A stretch of 64,000 nt of DNA from Hoeflea prorocentri (GCF_027944115.1 NZ_JAPJZI010000001.1:868001-932000); one strand, 5' to 3'; positions 29,791 through 38,847 are shown, counted from the stretch's first letter. Notes: generated from the sequence alone by a model not told the origin. Numbers and translations: made by a program.

Positions 29791-31073
29791 CGCCGGCCTT
29801 TGGACTTGTCCTCCTGCTTTTGATCGCCCTTGGTGTGCCTGTTGTGTTCGCCCTGCTGGCCGGGCCGATCTTCGGCTTTTTCTTCGATGGCAAGGAGATA
29901 TTTCTACAAACACTGCCACGCCGGCTTTATGCCGGGATGGACTCGTTTCCTCTGCTTGCCATCCCGCTGTTCATTCTCGCCGGAAATCTGATGAACACCG
30001 GCGGCATCACTGTTCGGCTGGTTGAATTTGCCAAGGTGCTCGTCGGGCACCTGCGCGGCGGGCTTGCACAGGTCAATATTGTATCCAGTGTCCTCTTTGC
30101 GGGCTTGAGTGGTTCTGCCGTGGCCGACACGTCGGCGCTCGGCTCCATGCTTGTGCCGGCCATGGAACGCGACGGTTATACCAAGAAGTTCGCCGTCGCC
30201 GTGACCGCCGCCTCATCAATCATAGGCCCAATCATCCCGCCGAGCATCATAATGATCGTGTACGCCTATGTGATGAATGTGTCGGTTGCCGCGCTTTTCG
30301 CAGCCGGTATCGTGCCCGGCCTGATTATGGCCGTCGGGCTTATGGCGGTCACATCCTTTCTGGGAAAGAGACGCGGCTTTCCCAAGAATGAGCGTCGGGC
30401 GACCGTCAAGGAGACCGGAATTGCCTTCCGCAATGCTTTCGTTCCCTTGATGACGCCCGTCATTATTCTTGGTGGGATTGTCAGCGGTGTATTTACGCCC
30501 ACTGAAGCTGCCGGATCGGCGGTCGTCTACGCGCTTTTTGTCGGTTTCTTCTACACACGCTCTCTCAAACTTTCGGACTTGCCGCGTATTTTGACATCAA
30601 CCGGCGTCACGTCAGCCAGTATCCTCATCGTGGTCGGTGCGGCGGCAGCGTTTGGCTATGCAATGACACTTTCGCAGTTGCCGGCCCGGGTTGCTGAATT
30701 TCTGCCGCAGATCACAACGAACCTGATCCTTATCCTGTTCCTTGTGAATCTGTTGTTGCTGGCCACCGGAATGTTCCTAGATTCCGGCCCGGCCATTATC
30801 ATTCTGGCACCTCTGCTCGGACCCGCGCTCATCGATCTTGGGGTAGATCCACTGCATCTGGCGGCCATCATGTCGATCAACCTGTCGATCGGCCTGGCGA
30901 CACCGCCACTCGGACTTGTGCTGTTTGTCGGGTCAAGCATTTCGGATGTGCCGGTGGCGACCATCGCACGCGAGATGACCCCCTACTACATGGTCCATTT
31001 CGCAGCAATCCTGGCGGTAACTTTCATTCCCGCTCTTTCTTTAACCGTCCCACGGCTCTTGGGACTGATCTAG
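29787..31073 (+). CDS. TRAP transporter large permease (DctM type)
   Basis: This is the large membrane subunit (428 residues, about 12 helices) that carries out sodium-coupled uptake of the substrate delivered by the binding protein. Family signatures include SGLSGSAVADTSALGSMLVPAM (seen as LFAGLSGSAVADTSALGS), ASSIIGPIIPPSIIMIVYA and the C-terminal NLSIGLATPPLGLVLFVGSSIS. It overlaps dctQ by 4 bp and precedes dctP by 90 bp. The substrate cannot be read from the permease. Confidence 0.95.
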   Translation: MTPAFGLVLLLLIALGVPVVFALLAGPIFGFFFDGKEIFLQTLPRRLYAGMDSFPLLAIPLFILAGNLMNTGGITVRLVEFAKVLVGHLRGGLAQVNIVSSVLFAGLSGSAVADTSALGSMLVPAMERDGYTKKFAVAVTAASSIIGPIIPPSIIMIVYAYVMNVSVAALFAAGIVPGLIMAVGLMAVTSFLGKRRGFPKNERRATVKETGIAFRNAFVPLMTPVIILGGIVSGVFTPTEAAGSAVVYALFVGFFYTRSLKLSDLPRILTSTGVTSASILIVVGAAAAFGYAMTLSQLPARVAEFLPQITTNLILILFLVNLLLLATGMFLDSGPAIIILAPLLGPALIDLGVDPLHLAAIMSINLSIGLATPPLGLVLFVGSSISDVPVATIAREMTPYYMVHFAAILAVTFIPALSLTVPRLLGLI

Positions 31074-31163
31074 CCCACCCGGCTAGCCAATATTCAGACC
31101 GCCTATTGTCGCGTGAGAGCCGAACGCGAGTGAAACACGAAAGACTTGTAAGGGAGGAAAACC

Positions 31164-32207
31164 ATGAAACTCTTTAGAACCATAATGGCCTGCGGTGTTG
31201 CGGTAGCGCTTTCAAGCGGGATTGCAGCGGCGCAGGAGTTCACACTGAAATATGGTCATGTTGGCCCCGCGACTGAAAACTCCGATGATCATGTGCCCGG
31301 CGTCTGGCTCAAAAGCTATCTCGAGAGCCGTTCCAATGGCCGCATAAAGGTCGAAATCTTCCCGGCTGCCCAGCTCGGCAATTTCAAGGACATGATCGAG
31401 GCCGTTCAACAGGGAACCCTGGAACTCACACATACCTCGCTTGGCGGGATTGCACCATTTGTGCCGGAGCTTCAGGTGCTGGATATCCCCTATATGCTTA
31501 CCGACGATCGCGTCGCCGAAAAGGTGCTGATGGAGGGACCGTTCGTCGATGCGATGCGCGATGCGGTTTTGGCGAAAACCGGGAACGTTCGTCTGATCAC
31601 CGGTTCGAACACCGGTCGTTGGCGGTCGTTTTATACAACCGACGCGCCGATCAAGAATGCATCAGACCTTGAAGGGGTAAAAATCCGGACCATCAACTCG
31701 CCGCTTCAGGTTGAGTTTGTGAAGTTCCTCGGCGGCAATCCGACGCCGGTTGCCTGGGGTGAACTCTACGGTGCTCTTGGCTCCGGGGTCGTGGATGGCA
31801 CCAAAAACGCAGCCCTCGATGTCGTATCCAACAAACTCAATGAGCATCTGAACTATGCCGTGCTTGACGAGCATGCCTATCTGGCGGGTTTTTACTGGAT
31901 GAGCCAGGACTTCCTGGAGCAGCTTCCGGAAGACCTGCGCGCCCTGGTTATCGACGGGGTGATCCAGATGGCTGAGGTTCAGACAAACTTCAACAAGCAG
32001 CAGGACGGTATTGCCCAGGCACAGTTCATTGATGCAGGAGGCACGGTTTATGTTCCCACCGCGGAAGACAAAGCGACCTTTGAAGCCGGAAAGGAGCATA
32101 TGATCAAATGGTATACGGACCAGTACGGGACGGAGTGGCTTGACAAGCTGAACGCGGCAATTGCGGATGCAAATGCCGAGATCTCCGCACAGCACTCCAT
32201 CAACTAG
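31164..32207 (+). CDS. TRAP transporter substrate-binding protein (DctP family)
   Basis: This periplasmic solute receptor of 347 residues has a signal peptide ending AIAAAQE-like (SGIAAAQEF) and the DctP core FPAAQLGNFKDMIEAVQQGTLELTHTSLGGIAPFVPELQVLDIPYML. The mid-protein segment GRWRSFYTTDAPIKNASDLEGVKIRTINSPLQVEF carries the arginine that usually binds a substrate carboxylate, so an organic acid or sugar acid ligand is likely. The start has AAGGGAGGAAAACC upstream, a strong ribosome site consistent with high expression of the receptor. The SDR gene follows, separated by a hairpin. Confidence 0.94.
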   Translation: MKLFRTIMACGVAVALSSGIAAAQEFTLKYGHVGPATENSDDHVPGVWLKSYLESRSNGRIKVEIFPAAQLGNFKDMIEAVQQGTLELTHTSLGGIAPFVPELQVLDIPYMLTDDRVAEKVLMEGPFVDAMRDAVLAKTGNVRLITGSNTGRWRSFYTTDAPIKNASDLEGVKIRTINSPLQVEFVKFLGGNPTPVAWGELYGALGSGVVDGTKNAALDVVSNKLNEHLNYAVLDEHAYLAGFYWMSQDFLEQLPEDLRALVIDGVIQMAEVQTNFNKQQDGIAQAQFIDAGGTVYVPTAEDKATFEAGKEHMIKWYTDQYGTEWLDKLNAAIADANAEISAQHSIN

Positions 32208-32220
32208 TTCATCTTGTGGT

Positions 32221-32243
32221 GGGGCGCACAATTGGTGCGCCCC
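32221..32243 (+). repeat. Intercistronic hairpin between dctP and the SDR gene
   Basis: GGGGCGCA (32221-32228) and TGCGCCCC (32236-32243) form a perfect 8-bp stem with a 7-base loop, without a T-run. It probably stabilises the upstream dctP message or attenuates expression of the SDR gene, rather than fully terminating transcription. Confidence 0.6.
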
Positions 32244-32267
32244 CGGAATGCTCGTGTTGGGGATCCC

Positions 32268-33005
32268 ATGTTTTTTCAGTCACTTGTAGATAGAACTGTC
32301 ATTGTCACTGGAGCTGCAGGAGGTATTGGCTCGCCGCTGCTGCAACTGTGTCAAAAAGCTGGCGCAGATATTCTTGCGCTTGATCGGGACGAGAGGAAAC
32401 TTCGCCAGGCTGCGGAGCAGTTGGATGACACAACGCGCGTGGTTTACAAACAATCTGACCTTGCAGGCTTTAAGGAATGTAGCGAGGTTCTGGGGCTTTG
32501 TCCGAGCAATCCGGTGGCGCTTGTCCATCTGGCCGGTGTGTTTGAGCCGGACAGTGATGATCATGGCGACTATACGGTCTGGGACCGGGCAATCGACAAT
32601 AATCTCAAAAATGCCCGCGACATGTGTCTCGCCTTCGCGGATTCTACCTCCAAGGCGGACCTGAGCCGCATTGTTCTGACCAGCTCCCTGGCCGCCAACC
32701 GCGGGGCATTCGATCATTATTCATACACGGCGGCCAAGGCTGCCTTGATTGGCTTGACAAGAGCCTTTTCAAAACGCTTTGCGCCTCATACCGTTGTCAA
32801 CTGTGTTGCTCCGGGAATCATCATGACCGGCATGCCTGATCGGGTGCTGGCAAATCGGCGCGAACGTGTCCTGTCAGAAATTCCGCTGCAGCGCTTTGGA
32901 GAACCTGAAGAAGTCGCCAATGTCATCATGTTCCTCATCAGCGATGCGGCCTCATATGTTTCCGGTCAGGTTATCAATATCGACGGCGGAACGATCAACG
33001 GATAG
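32268..33005 (+). CDS. Short-chain dehydrogenase/reductase (SDR)
   Basis: This classical SDR of 245 residues has the NAD(P) motif TGAAGGIG (14-21), LVHLAGVFEP in place of NNAG, an Asn in DNNLKNA, catalytic Ser in VLTSSLA and YTAAK with the catalytic Tyr/Lys pair. The C-terminus has the family ending YVSGQVINIDGG. The acidic residue after strand 2 (ALDRDE) suggests NAD rather than NADP. ATG 32268 has GGGGA upstream. Its place at the end of the TRAP operon suggests it oxidises the imported hydroxy acid or sugar acid; the substrate is unknown. Confidence 0.9.
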   Translation: MFFQSLVDRTVIVTGAAGGIGSPLLQLCQKAGADILALDRDERKLRQAAEQLDDTTRVVYKQSDLAGFKECSEVLGLCPSNPVALVHLAGVFEPDSDDHGDYTVWDRAIDNNLKNARDMCLAFADSTSKADLSRIVLTSSLAANRGAFDHYSYTAAKAALIGLTRAFSKRFAPHTVVNCVAPGIIMTGMPDRVLANRRERVLSEIPLQRFGEPEEVANVIMFLISDAASYVSGQVINIDGGTING

Positions 33006-33086
33006 AATTTCCTGAACGTGAAGACATGCGAACCGTCAGCTCGTGCAGTCCCGCTAGAGGGCCGGTCGGAGGACGTCAGACAGCCC

Positions 33087-33455
33087 TCAACACCGCTTTA
33101 ACGGCCCGTTGGACAGCGGAAAGTCCCAGCGCAGGGTAAGATCATCGCCAGTCAGAATCACTCCGAGGAAGTAGCCGCGCGTGGAGTCTTCGCCGCATTG
33201 GGCGTGTGCGCCTGTGAAGACGCCGTTTTCGCGTGGCTCAACAGGACCCCAATCGAGGCGGCACCAGAATTTCCCGTGTCTCAGCCATTGCGAACTGATC
33301 ACAAAGGGTTCGGAAAGGACTGTGCCGCCGGGTTTGATCGGCGTGCGTGCGCATTGCTTTTCGGTGCCCCAGGTCCCGTAGATGGCCGTTCGGTCGCGTG
33401 CGGCGACAGGTGCGGCGCAAAGAGCGGCGAGGGCGATCAGAAGGGGCAGGCGCAT
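33087..33455 (-). CDS. Secreted hypothetical protein (122 residues)
   Basis: A clear signal peptide (MRLPLLIALAALCAAPVAA) precedes a mature domain of about 100 residues with four cysteines, beginning AIYGTWGTEKQCARTPI. Tryptophan and glycine-rich short strands suggest a small beta-structured periplasmic protein. I recognise no family. The ATG at 33455 is chosen to place the signal peptide at the terminus, though its ribosome site is weak; the frame is open to 33491. It is convergent with the SDR gene. Confidence 0.65.
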   Translation of the reverse strand: MRLPLLIALAALCAAPVAARDRTAIYGTWGTEKQCARTPIKPGGTVLSEPFVISSQWLRHGKFWCRLDWGPVEPRENGVFTGAHAQCGEDSTRGYFLGVILTGDDLTLRWDFPLSNGPLKRC

Positions 33456-33665
33456 GCCAATTGGATAGCAAGAGTAGAGCACGCCACCCAAATCACTTCG
33501 CCTTGATCACGAAACGCTCTGGAACAGGCATGGTCACGCGACATTGACACGGTTTTGATTGGCGGTCCGTCGGGCCGGGGCCTTATTGTCTTTGCCGAAA
33601 GCACGGGCAGGGGCTTTGCAACACGCTTGCCCGTGAATTGAACGGGTATGCGAAAGGCTCCTGAT

Positions 33666-35054
33666 ATGACGATGGCAGTAACCCCGCAGATCCGCCTGCT
33701 TATCTCTCTGGCCTTGGTGGCTGTCCTTTCCCTGTTCGGGGTAAAGGATTTGCAGGCCCAGGATCCAAAACCGCTGCCGGATTACGTGATAAAGACCTAC
33801 GGCGAACGTCCCGCCGTGCCGGAAGGGCCGCTTTCTGAGGAACTGAAGGCTGCGGTCAAGGTGGCGTTTGTGGATGCCATCGAGCAATCGAGCTGGGGCA
33901 GGGATCAGGTGGTGGCCCTGAGCGACATCGCCGCTTCGAAAGATCCACGGCTTGGCTGGATTGTCAGCGATCTGATGCGATTTGCTTCCTCGCCGCAATT
34001 GAATGCGGCACTTACCGCCGCTGCGTCCGACCTTCTGGGCAAGGATTTACGGGTGCAGAACTCGTGGGGTGCGTTGACCGATCACCTCATTGCGTGGGAC
34101 ATCCCGGCGCCGCCCGGCTATCTGGACGTCAAGCGGGCGATCTTCACCGGGATCATTCCCGGCTGGGACCGGATATTCATCGAGGGCGATATCGACTGGC
34201 GAATGGTTTCCTGGGGCGGCGTGCTGATCGACAACCGCGCGCACGATAAGACCGATGAGCGCTGTAACTGCATCCCTGCCGCGGACAATCCCGAAGTCAT
34301 CAGTGCGCATGAAGCGACCTGGCTGAAGGATAATGATGTCGTCTTCGGCATCACCATCAACGGCGAATCGCGCGCTTATCCGCGGCGCATCATGGAAGTG
34401 CGCGAGATGGTCAACGATACGCTCGGCGGGCGGGACCTGGGCATTCCCTATTGCACGCTGTGCGGGGCTGCGCAGGCCTATTTTACCGACCGGATGCCGG
34501 AGGGTATCGAGCGTCCGATCCTGCGCACGTCGGGTCTCCTCATCCGCTCCAACAAGGTGATGTACGACCTCAACACCTATTCGGTATTCGACACGTTCCT
34601 CGGCCATGCGGTCACCGGGCCGCTTGCCGACAAGAAGCTGAAGCTGGAGCAGGCGACGGTCGTGACGACCGACTGGGGGCGCTGGAAGAACGCGCACCCC
34701 GACACGACGGTGCTGAAAGAGCGCTACGCGCTCGGTCGTGATCCCGATTTCCGCAATACGAGGGATGCAGATGGGCCGATCTTCCCGGTTGGCAATGTCG
34801 ATCCCCGCTTGCCGGTTCATGAGGATGTCATCGGGGCGATCACCGCGTCGGGCAAGCCGGTGGCCTTCCAGCGCAGCAAGGCCTTCGTCGCGCTTCAAAA
34901 CGGTGAAGAAATCGCCTACGAGAATGTCCGTCTCGAACTCGACGGGGGCGGCATTCGCGCGGTTGATGCCAATGGCTCCGACCTTGGAAGTCATCAGGCC
35001 TTCTGGTTTGCATGGTCGCAGTTTCACCCCGGCACGGCGCTGTGGCCGCAATAG
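33666..35054 (+). CDS. DUF3179 domain-containing exported protein
   Basis: The protein (462 residues) has an N-terminal hydrophobic signal or anchor (IRLLISLALVAVLSLFGVKDLQA). The large DUF3179 domain includes HEATWLKDNDVVFGITINGESRAYPRRIMEVREMVND, GIPYCTLCGAAQAYF and SGLLIRSNKVMYDLNTYSVFDTFLG. The family has no proven function. Its conserved Cys-x-x-Cys (CTLC) could bind metal or be redox-active. ATG 33666 is preferred over 33648 because AAAGG lies upstream. It stands alone between two minus-strand genes. Confidence 0.85.
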   Translation: MTMAVTPQIRLLISLALVAVLSLFGVKDLQAQDPKPLPDYVIKTYGERPAVPEGPLSEELKAAVKVAFVDAIEQSSWGRDQVVALSDIAASKDPRLGWIVSDLMRFASSPQLNAALTAAASDLLGKDLRVQNSWGALTDHLIAWDIPAPPGYLDVKRAIFTGIIPGWDRIFIEGDIDWRMVSWGGVLIDNRAHDKTDERCNCIPAADNPEVISAHEATWLKDNDVVFGITINGESRAYPRRIMEVREMVNDTLGGRDLGIPYCTLCGAAQAYFTDRMPEGIERPILRTSGLLIRSNKVMYDLNTYSVFDTFLGHAVTGPLADKKLKLEQATVVTTDWGRWKNAHPDTTVLKERYALGRDPDFRNTRDADGPIFPVGNVDPRLPVHEDVIGAITASGKPVAFQRSKAFVALQNGEEIAYENVRLELDGGGIRAVDANGSDLGSHQAFWFAWSQFHPGTALWPQ

Positions 35055-35129
35055 TGCGTTGACAACGGCTGCGCGGGACCCTGGGTCCGGCATGCGAACA
35101 AAGCGCTTTCGTCGCCAGTGAAACCGGCG

Positions 35130-35546
35130 TTATCCGTCTCGTCCGGGTTCGTTCGGATCGCTGGAGAACAGCGCGATCTTGTTGCCTTGAGGGTCGCGAA
35201 GGTAGCCGACATAAAAATGAGGTCCATACGCGTCGCGGAAGCCCGGCTGCCCCTCGTTTAGACCGCCTGCGGCAAGCGCGGCCGAGTGAAGGTCCCGAAC
35301 CTGGCTTTGGCTGCGGGCCTCAAATGCGATCATTGTGCCGTTGCCAGCCGAGGCCGGACGTCCATCGAAAGTTGGCTTGACGTAGAATTCAGGCGGAGCG
35401 ACAGACTGGCCCGGTTGTTCCGGCAGCGCGTAGCTCAGGCCCTCGGGGCCCTCCTCAAGTTCGTAATCAAGGGCCGGCAGGAAAGCGGAGTAAAACCGCT
35501 TTGCACGTGCGATATCATCGGCACCGACGGTGACGTAGGCTATCAT
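35130..35546 (-). CDS. VOC-superfamily (glyoxalase-like) protein
   Basis: This 138-residue single-domain protein has the vicinal-oxygen-chelate fold pattern: MIAYVTVGADDIARAKRFYSAFLPALDYEL at the start and GPHFYVGYLRDPQGNKIALFS at the end, with the metal-ligand-type Glu replaced or unclear. It may be an enzyme or a binding/resistance protein; the sequence does not say which. The neighbouring YciI-like gene lies on the same strand 188 bp upstream. Confidence 0.82.
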   Translation of the reverse strand: MIAYVTVGADDIARAKRFYSAFLPALDYELEEGPEGLSYALPEQPGQSVAPPEFYVKPTFDGRPASAGNGTMIAFEARSQSQVRDLHSAALAAGGLNEGQPGFRDAYGPHFYVGYLRDPQGNKIALFSSDPNEPGRDG

Positions 35547-35734
35547 GCTGCGTGTTCCTCTTTAGGAGTTTTGGTGATCGCAACAGTTTTACTGCATTGT
35601 GTTAGGCCAACATGCAATTTCGTTCAATAACCGCTGCCCGAAACGCTTGAGGATCGACGATAGAGGTATATCGCGACAAGTGTCCGGTTTCGTCTGCCGC
35701 TGCGCAGGGCAGCGGATGACCGCCTGGTGACATT

Positions 35735-36058
35735 TCACGACAACTGCGATCCGGGAGCCGGGCGGAACTGCCGCTCTTCGGCGAGATGAGCCAGTTCGGG
35801 GACGGTGCGTTTTACGTCGATCCGATGCACCTCTGCCGTCACGACATTGTTCTCGACAAACGGGTCTTCCTGTACCCGTTGTGACAGCCCTTCCTGATCT
35901 TCGCCGTGGGCAAGCACAAATCCTCCACCGGTATCCAGAGAACCTACGCACTGAAAAATCCCGTCGGTGAATCCCTTCTTGATCCATGCATTATGCCCCT
36001 CCATGAAAAGAGGGGCGTTTGATCTGTTGTCTGCGAATTTCAGGAGTATGGCGTACAT
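35735..36058 (-). CDS. YciI-like protein
   Basis: This small 107-residue protein begins MYAILLKFADNRSNAPLFMEGHNAWIKKGF and contains GGGFVLAHGEDQEGLSQRVQEDPFVENNVVTAEVHRI, the pattern of the YciI/YCII alpha+beta barrel family (the DPF motif is the best marker). The histidine and aspartate typical of its putative active site are present (H22, D in QEDPF). The function is unknown. It diverges from the HxlR regulator gene, which probably controls it. Confidence 0.8.
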   Translation of the reverse strand: MYAILLKFADNRSNAPLFMEGHNAWIKKGFTDGIFQCVGSLDTGGGFVLAHGEDQEGLSQRVQEDPFVENNVVTAEVHRIDVKRTVPELAHLAEERQFRPAPGSQLS

Positions 36059-36178
36059 GTGTTCTGCCGCTTCCGTTTGTATGGTTTCATGATGGTTCTG
36101 CGCGATCGCCGAGGCGTCATCCAGGAGTTCGGCCCGACAATGGCAACAATACTCTTATTTGAAAAGTAGGCATCTTCT

Positions 36179-36205
36179 TGATACTAAGCATTGAAATGAT
36201 ACTAA
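36179..36205. promoter_or_regulatory. Direct repeats at the YciI/HxlR divergent promoter
   Basis: GATACTAA occurs at 36179-36186 and again at 36198-36205, 19 bp start to start, close to two helical turns. The pair lies in the divergent intergenic region just ahead of the HxlR start, where an HxlR dimer would be expected to bind. Confidence 0.4.
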
Positions 36206-36537
36206 TGAGTAAGAATATGGGCCATAATGACATTGACGACATCTGCCCGGCTCCGATCATCTTCACAATGATTGGCGGCAAATGGAAACTGGCGATCCTG
36301 AAAACCCTGATTTTCAAGGGCACCAGGCGTTTTGGCGATCTGCGCCGAGAAGTCGATGGCGTTACACAGACGATGCTGACCAAGCAGCTCCGCGCACTTG
36401 AGGCCGACGGTTTGGTGCATCGCAAGGTTTTTGCCGAAGTACCGCCTCGCGTGGAGTATAGTGCGACCGAAGACGGGCTTTCACTCAGGCCCGTATTTGA
36501 GGCGATGCATCTGTGGTGGCTGGAACGCGGGCTTTAG
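36205..36537 (+). CDS. HxlR-family winged-helix regulator
   Basis: The HxlR family pattern is clear: CPAPIIFTMIGGKWKLAILKTLIFKGTRRFGDLRREVDGVTQTMLTKQLRALEADGLVHRKVFAEVPPRVEYSATEDG. HxlR proteins often respond to aldehydes or redox stress through an N-terminal cysteine, and one is present in DDICPAP. The start is uncertain between ATGs 36196, 36205 and 36217, none with a strong ribosome site. It diverges from the YciI-like gene and VOC gene, its likely targets. Confidence 0.88.
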   Translation: MSKNMGHNDIDDICPAPIIFTMIGGKWKLAILKTLIFKGTRRFGDLRREVDGVTQTMLTKQLRALEADGLVHRKVFAEVPPRVEYSATEDGLSLRPVFEAMHLWWLERGL

Positions 36538-37001
36538 CCCGGACCGGTTTGCCCATGTTAGTCTTACTGGACTGCGCTTTCCAACCGGCAAATAAGATCA
36601 GTAGCAATCATTATCCCGACTCCCGGCAATGGGCGCGATCATACCGTCTTCATCCGACAGCCTTTGAATCCGCCAAAAGCTTCGGCAGATAAAGCCCTCG
36701 ACAAAACCGGCGCTTTTCAACAATGGCGTCGTCTGGCTGATGGGTGGACTTGCTGCTTCCTGATTTCATAACCAGTGGATGCGGGACCGGCGTGTCATTG
36801 TCACCGTTTTTGGTTTGGGTTTCCGTCCTTGCCGGTGTACTCAGAATGGCCTTCCCTGAGGCGCTACAGCTGGGCGCAGCATCGGCACATTCCTTGTCAT
36901 TGGCCGAAAGCGGCGGCGTCGATAAGGTAGCAGTTTACTTCGTGGTGAATATGTGCCTGAAACAACTAAATAAAATTCTGCTCATATGTTGCGAGGCGCA
37001 A
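36538..37001. other. Intergenic region without a convincing gene
   Basis: These 464 bp contain a plus-strand frame from 36744 that runs into the DUF922 gene. The first 86 codons have no recognisable family, and the DUF922 signal peptide and ribosome site lie at its end, so I treat the upstream part as noncoding. No terminator or RNA was identified. Confidence 0.5.
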
Positions 37002-37616
37002 ATGCGCGACAACCGGAAAGCCCGCACTTTCGTTTCCTGTACAGCTGCTACGCTGCTCCTTGCACTGCCAGCCCATGGCGGCGATATCCGCGCGAATGAG
37101 GTCGAAAAGACCTATGCGATATCAGGGAAGACCGGCTTTGCGCTCTATGAATCGATTGGCGAACGTGGCCCGCGTATCGGCGCTGGAGCATCAAGTGCCA
37201 TCGCCGTCACCAATTTCGACCTGAAATGGGGCCGTGATTACAGGCGCGAGGGCAATGATTGCGTACTGGCCGCCGCGCGGTCGTTCCTGACCATCACTTA
37301 CACGCTGCCGAAACCGGCGGAAAAACTTCCACCGGACGTTGCCGCCCGCTGGCGCGTCTTCATCGCCGGCATCCGCACCCACGAAGCTGTCCACGGCAAA
37401 TACATCGTTGATATGGCGCAGGACATTTACGACACGACCGTCGGCTTCCGGCAGGCAAACGACCCGAACTGCAAGACGATCCGCCAAGCCATACAGGTCC
37501 CACTCAAGGCCGCCTTTGACCGCTACAAGGCTCGCAACCGTGCCTTCGAACAGTCGGAGATGGCAGCCGGCGGCAACATCAGGCAGCTGATTCTCGAACT
37601 GGTCAACGGGCGTTAG
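37002..37616 (+). CDS. DUF922 putative secreted zinc-dependent protease
   Basis: This 204-residue protein has a signal peptide (TFVSCTAATLLLALPAHGG) and a HExxH zinc motif, His127-Glu128-x-x-His131 in RTHEAVHGKYIVDMAQ. The third ligand is probably further along that helix. DUF922 proteins are predicted secreted metalloproteases, without demonstrated substrates. ATG 37002 follows GAGG with a five-base spacer. A paired cysteine (Cys87 and NDPNCKT) may form a disulfide. It is a single gene in a run of small unrelated plus-strand genes. Confidence 0.78.
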   Translation: MRDNRKARTFVSCTAATLLLALPAHGGDIRANEVEKTYAISGKTGFALYESIGERGPRIGAGASSAIAVTNFDLKWGRDYRREGNDCVLAAARSFLTITYTLPKPAEKLPPDVAARWRVFIAGIRTHEAVHGKYIVDMAQDIYDTTVGFRQANDPNCKTIRQAIQVPLKAAFDRYKARNRAFEQSEMAAGGNIRQLILELVNGR

Positions 37617-37756
37617 ATAAGTGGGTTGGTGGAGGCGGTGTTCCGGGTTAAACGCGGCCTTCTGTCGGGAGCGCGGTGATCCATGGCAGTCTTCTCTTCG
37701 TATTTTTGACTGACAGAATCGTGCCACCATGAGCGCCGACGGTGATACCGGAAACA

Positions 37757-38101
37757 ATGAAACGATACGGTTGGATAGCCCTTGTGGTCTTGATGAGCGC
37801 TCCAACCTTCGCGCAGGCAAGGACGCTCACGGCTGAACAAATACAGGTCGAAATGCTTGACAAAACTATTGTTACCCGAAGGTTTGGAATGCGGGTGACC
37901 ATGCGTTACAGACCGAATGGTGTCGTGTCCGCGCGCGCGCTTCTTGGGTCCGTCAACGGCACGTGGGAGGCGCGGGGAAACAGGATATGTTCATCGTTTC
38001 CAAGCGGGCCGGCCAAGGGTACGAGTTGCGTGAGTTTTCGCCGGCTCGGAGCTAACCAGTATATAAGCTCTGAAGGCGTCAGGTTCCGCGTGGTAGACTG
38101 A
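37757..38101 (+). CDS. Secreted hypothetical protein (114 residues)
   Basis: A signal peptide (MKRYGWIALVVLMSAPTFAQA) is followed by about 90 residues beginning RTLTAEQIQVEMLDKTIVTRRFG. The mature part resembles small exported proteins that recur as paralogues in Rhizobiales and carry the pattern GTWEARGNRICSSF with two cysteines, but no function is known. The ribosome site is weak (CCGGAAAC). The frame also offers ATG 37742. Confidence 0.6.
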   Translation: MKRYGWIALVVLMSAPTFAQARTLTAEQIQVEMLDKTIVTRRFGMRVTMRYRPNGVVSARALLGSVNGTWEARGNRICSSFPSGPAKGTSCVSFRRLGANQYISSEGVRFRVVD

Positions 38102-38201
38102 GTCAGGCACTGCCGCTAATTGTGAAAGCCTGAAAAAGGAGCGCACGCTTGCCGGAAGCGACATATGGATGCGCCGCATCGGGCGGGCAGGTGACGAGCT
38201 G

Positions 38202-38654
38202 ATGCCCGGGATCATGATACGCGTCGTATTTCTCGTCCTGGTTATCGGCGGCGGATTGCTGATCGGTTCCGTGACCGCGCCCGGCGAGTGGTATGCGGCA
38301 TTGAACAAACCCCCGTTCAATCCGCCGAACTGGTTGTTCGGGCCGGTTTGGACGGCCCTATACGTTCTGATTGCAATGGCGGGTTGGCGGACATGGGAAG
38401 CCGGCAGGTCCTCGACAAACATGAAACTCTGGTGGCTTCAGATGATTTTGAACTTCCTGTGGTCGCCGGTGTTCTTCGTGTTGCATGTGCCGTGGTTGGC
38501 GCTTGCCGTCATCCTGGCCACCTTGGCAGTTATCGTGATCTATATCCTGCGAAGCTGGATTTCGGACCGGATATCTGCACTTGCGTTTGTTCCCTATGCG
38601 GTATGGGTGGCCTTTGCATCGGTCCTGAACCTTTCGATTGCAATCCTGAACTGA
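38202..38654 (+). CDS. tspO: TspO/MBR family membrane protein
   Basis: This five-helix membrane protein is related to the mitochondrial translocator protein. It binds porphyrins and is linked to tetrapyrrole and oxidative-stress regulation. The 150 residues carry the family hallmarks: APGEWYAALNKPPFNPPNWLFGPVWTALYVLIAMAGWRTWE, QMILNFLWSPVFF and FVPYAVWVAFASVLNLSI. ATG 38202 has AGGTGA upstream; the frame extends to 38169. It is likely monocistronic. Confidence 0.94.
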   Translation: MPGIMIRVVFLVLVIGGGLLIGSVTAPGEWYAALNKPPFNPPNWLFGPVWTALYVLIAMAGWRTWEAGRSSTNMKLWWLQMILNFLWSPVFFVLHVPWLALAVILATLAVIVIYILRSWISDRISALAFVPYAVWVAFASVLNLSIAILN

Positions 38655-38847
38655 GCACATCGCACAGCTCCACAGGTGAAGAATACGGAAGGGCGGCTCA
38701 AAGCGGTTGCCGGATGCCGCGAAATCAAGCATCAGCCTGACACTGATTGCGCACGGACTATTTTGTGTCCTGTGGTCGGATCAGATGACAATCCTAGCCC
38801 GCGGTTTCTGTCATTCCTTTCTCATCAGGTTGAAGGGAGTGTTCTCA

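Noticed and set aside
36744-37001. In-frame extension of the DUF922 gene
   Set aside because: The signal peptide and ribosome site lie at 37002; the upstream codons have no family resemblance.
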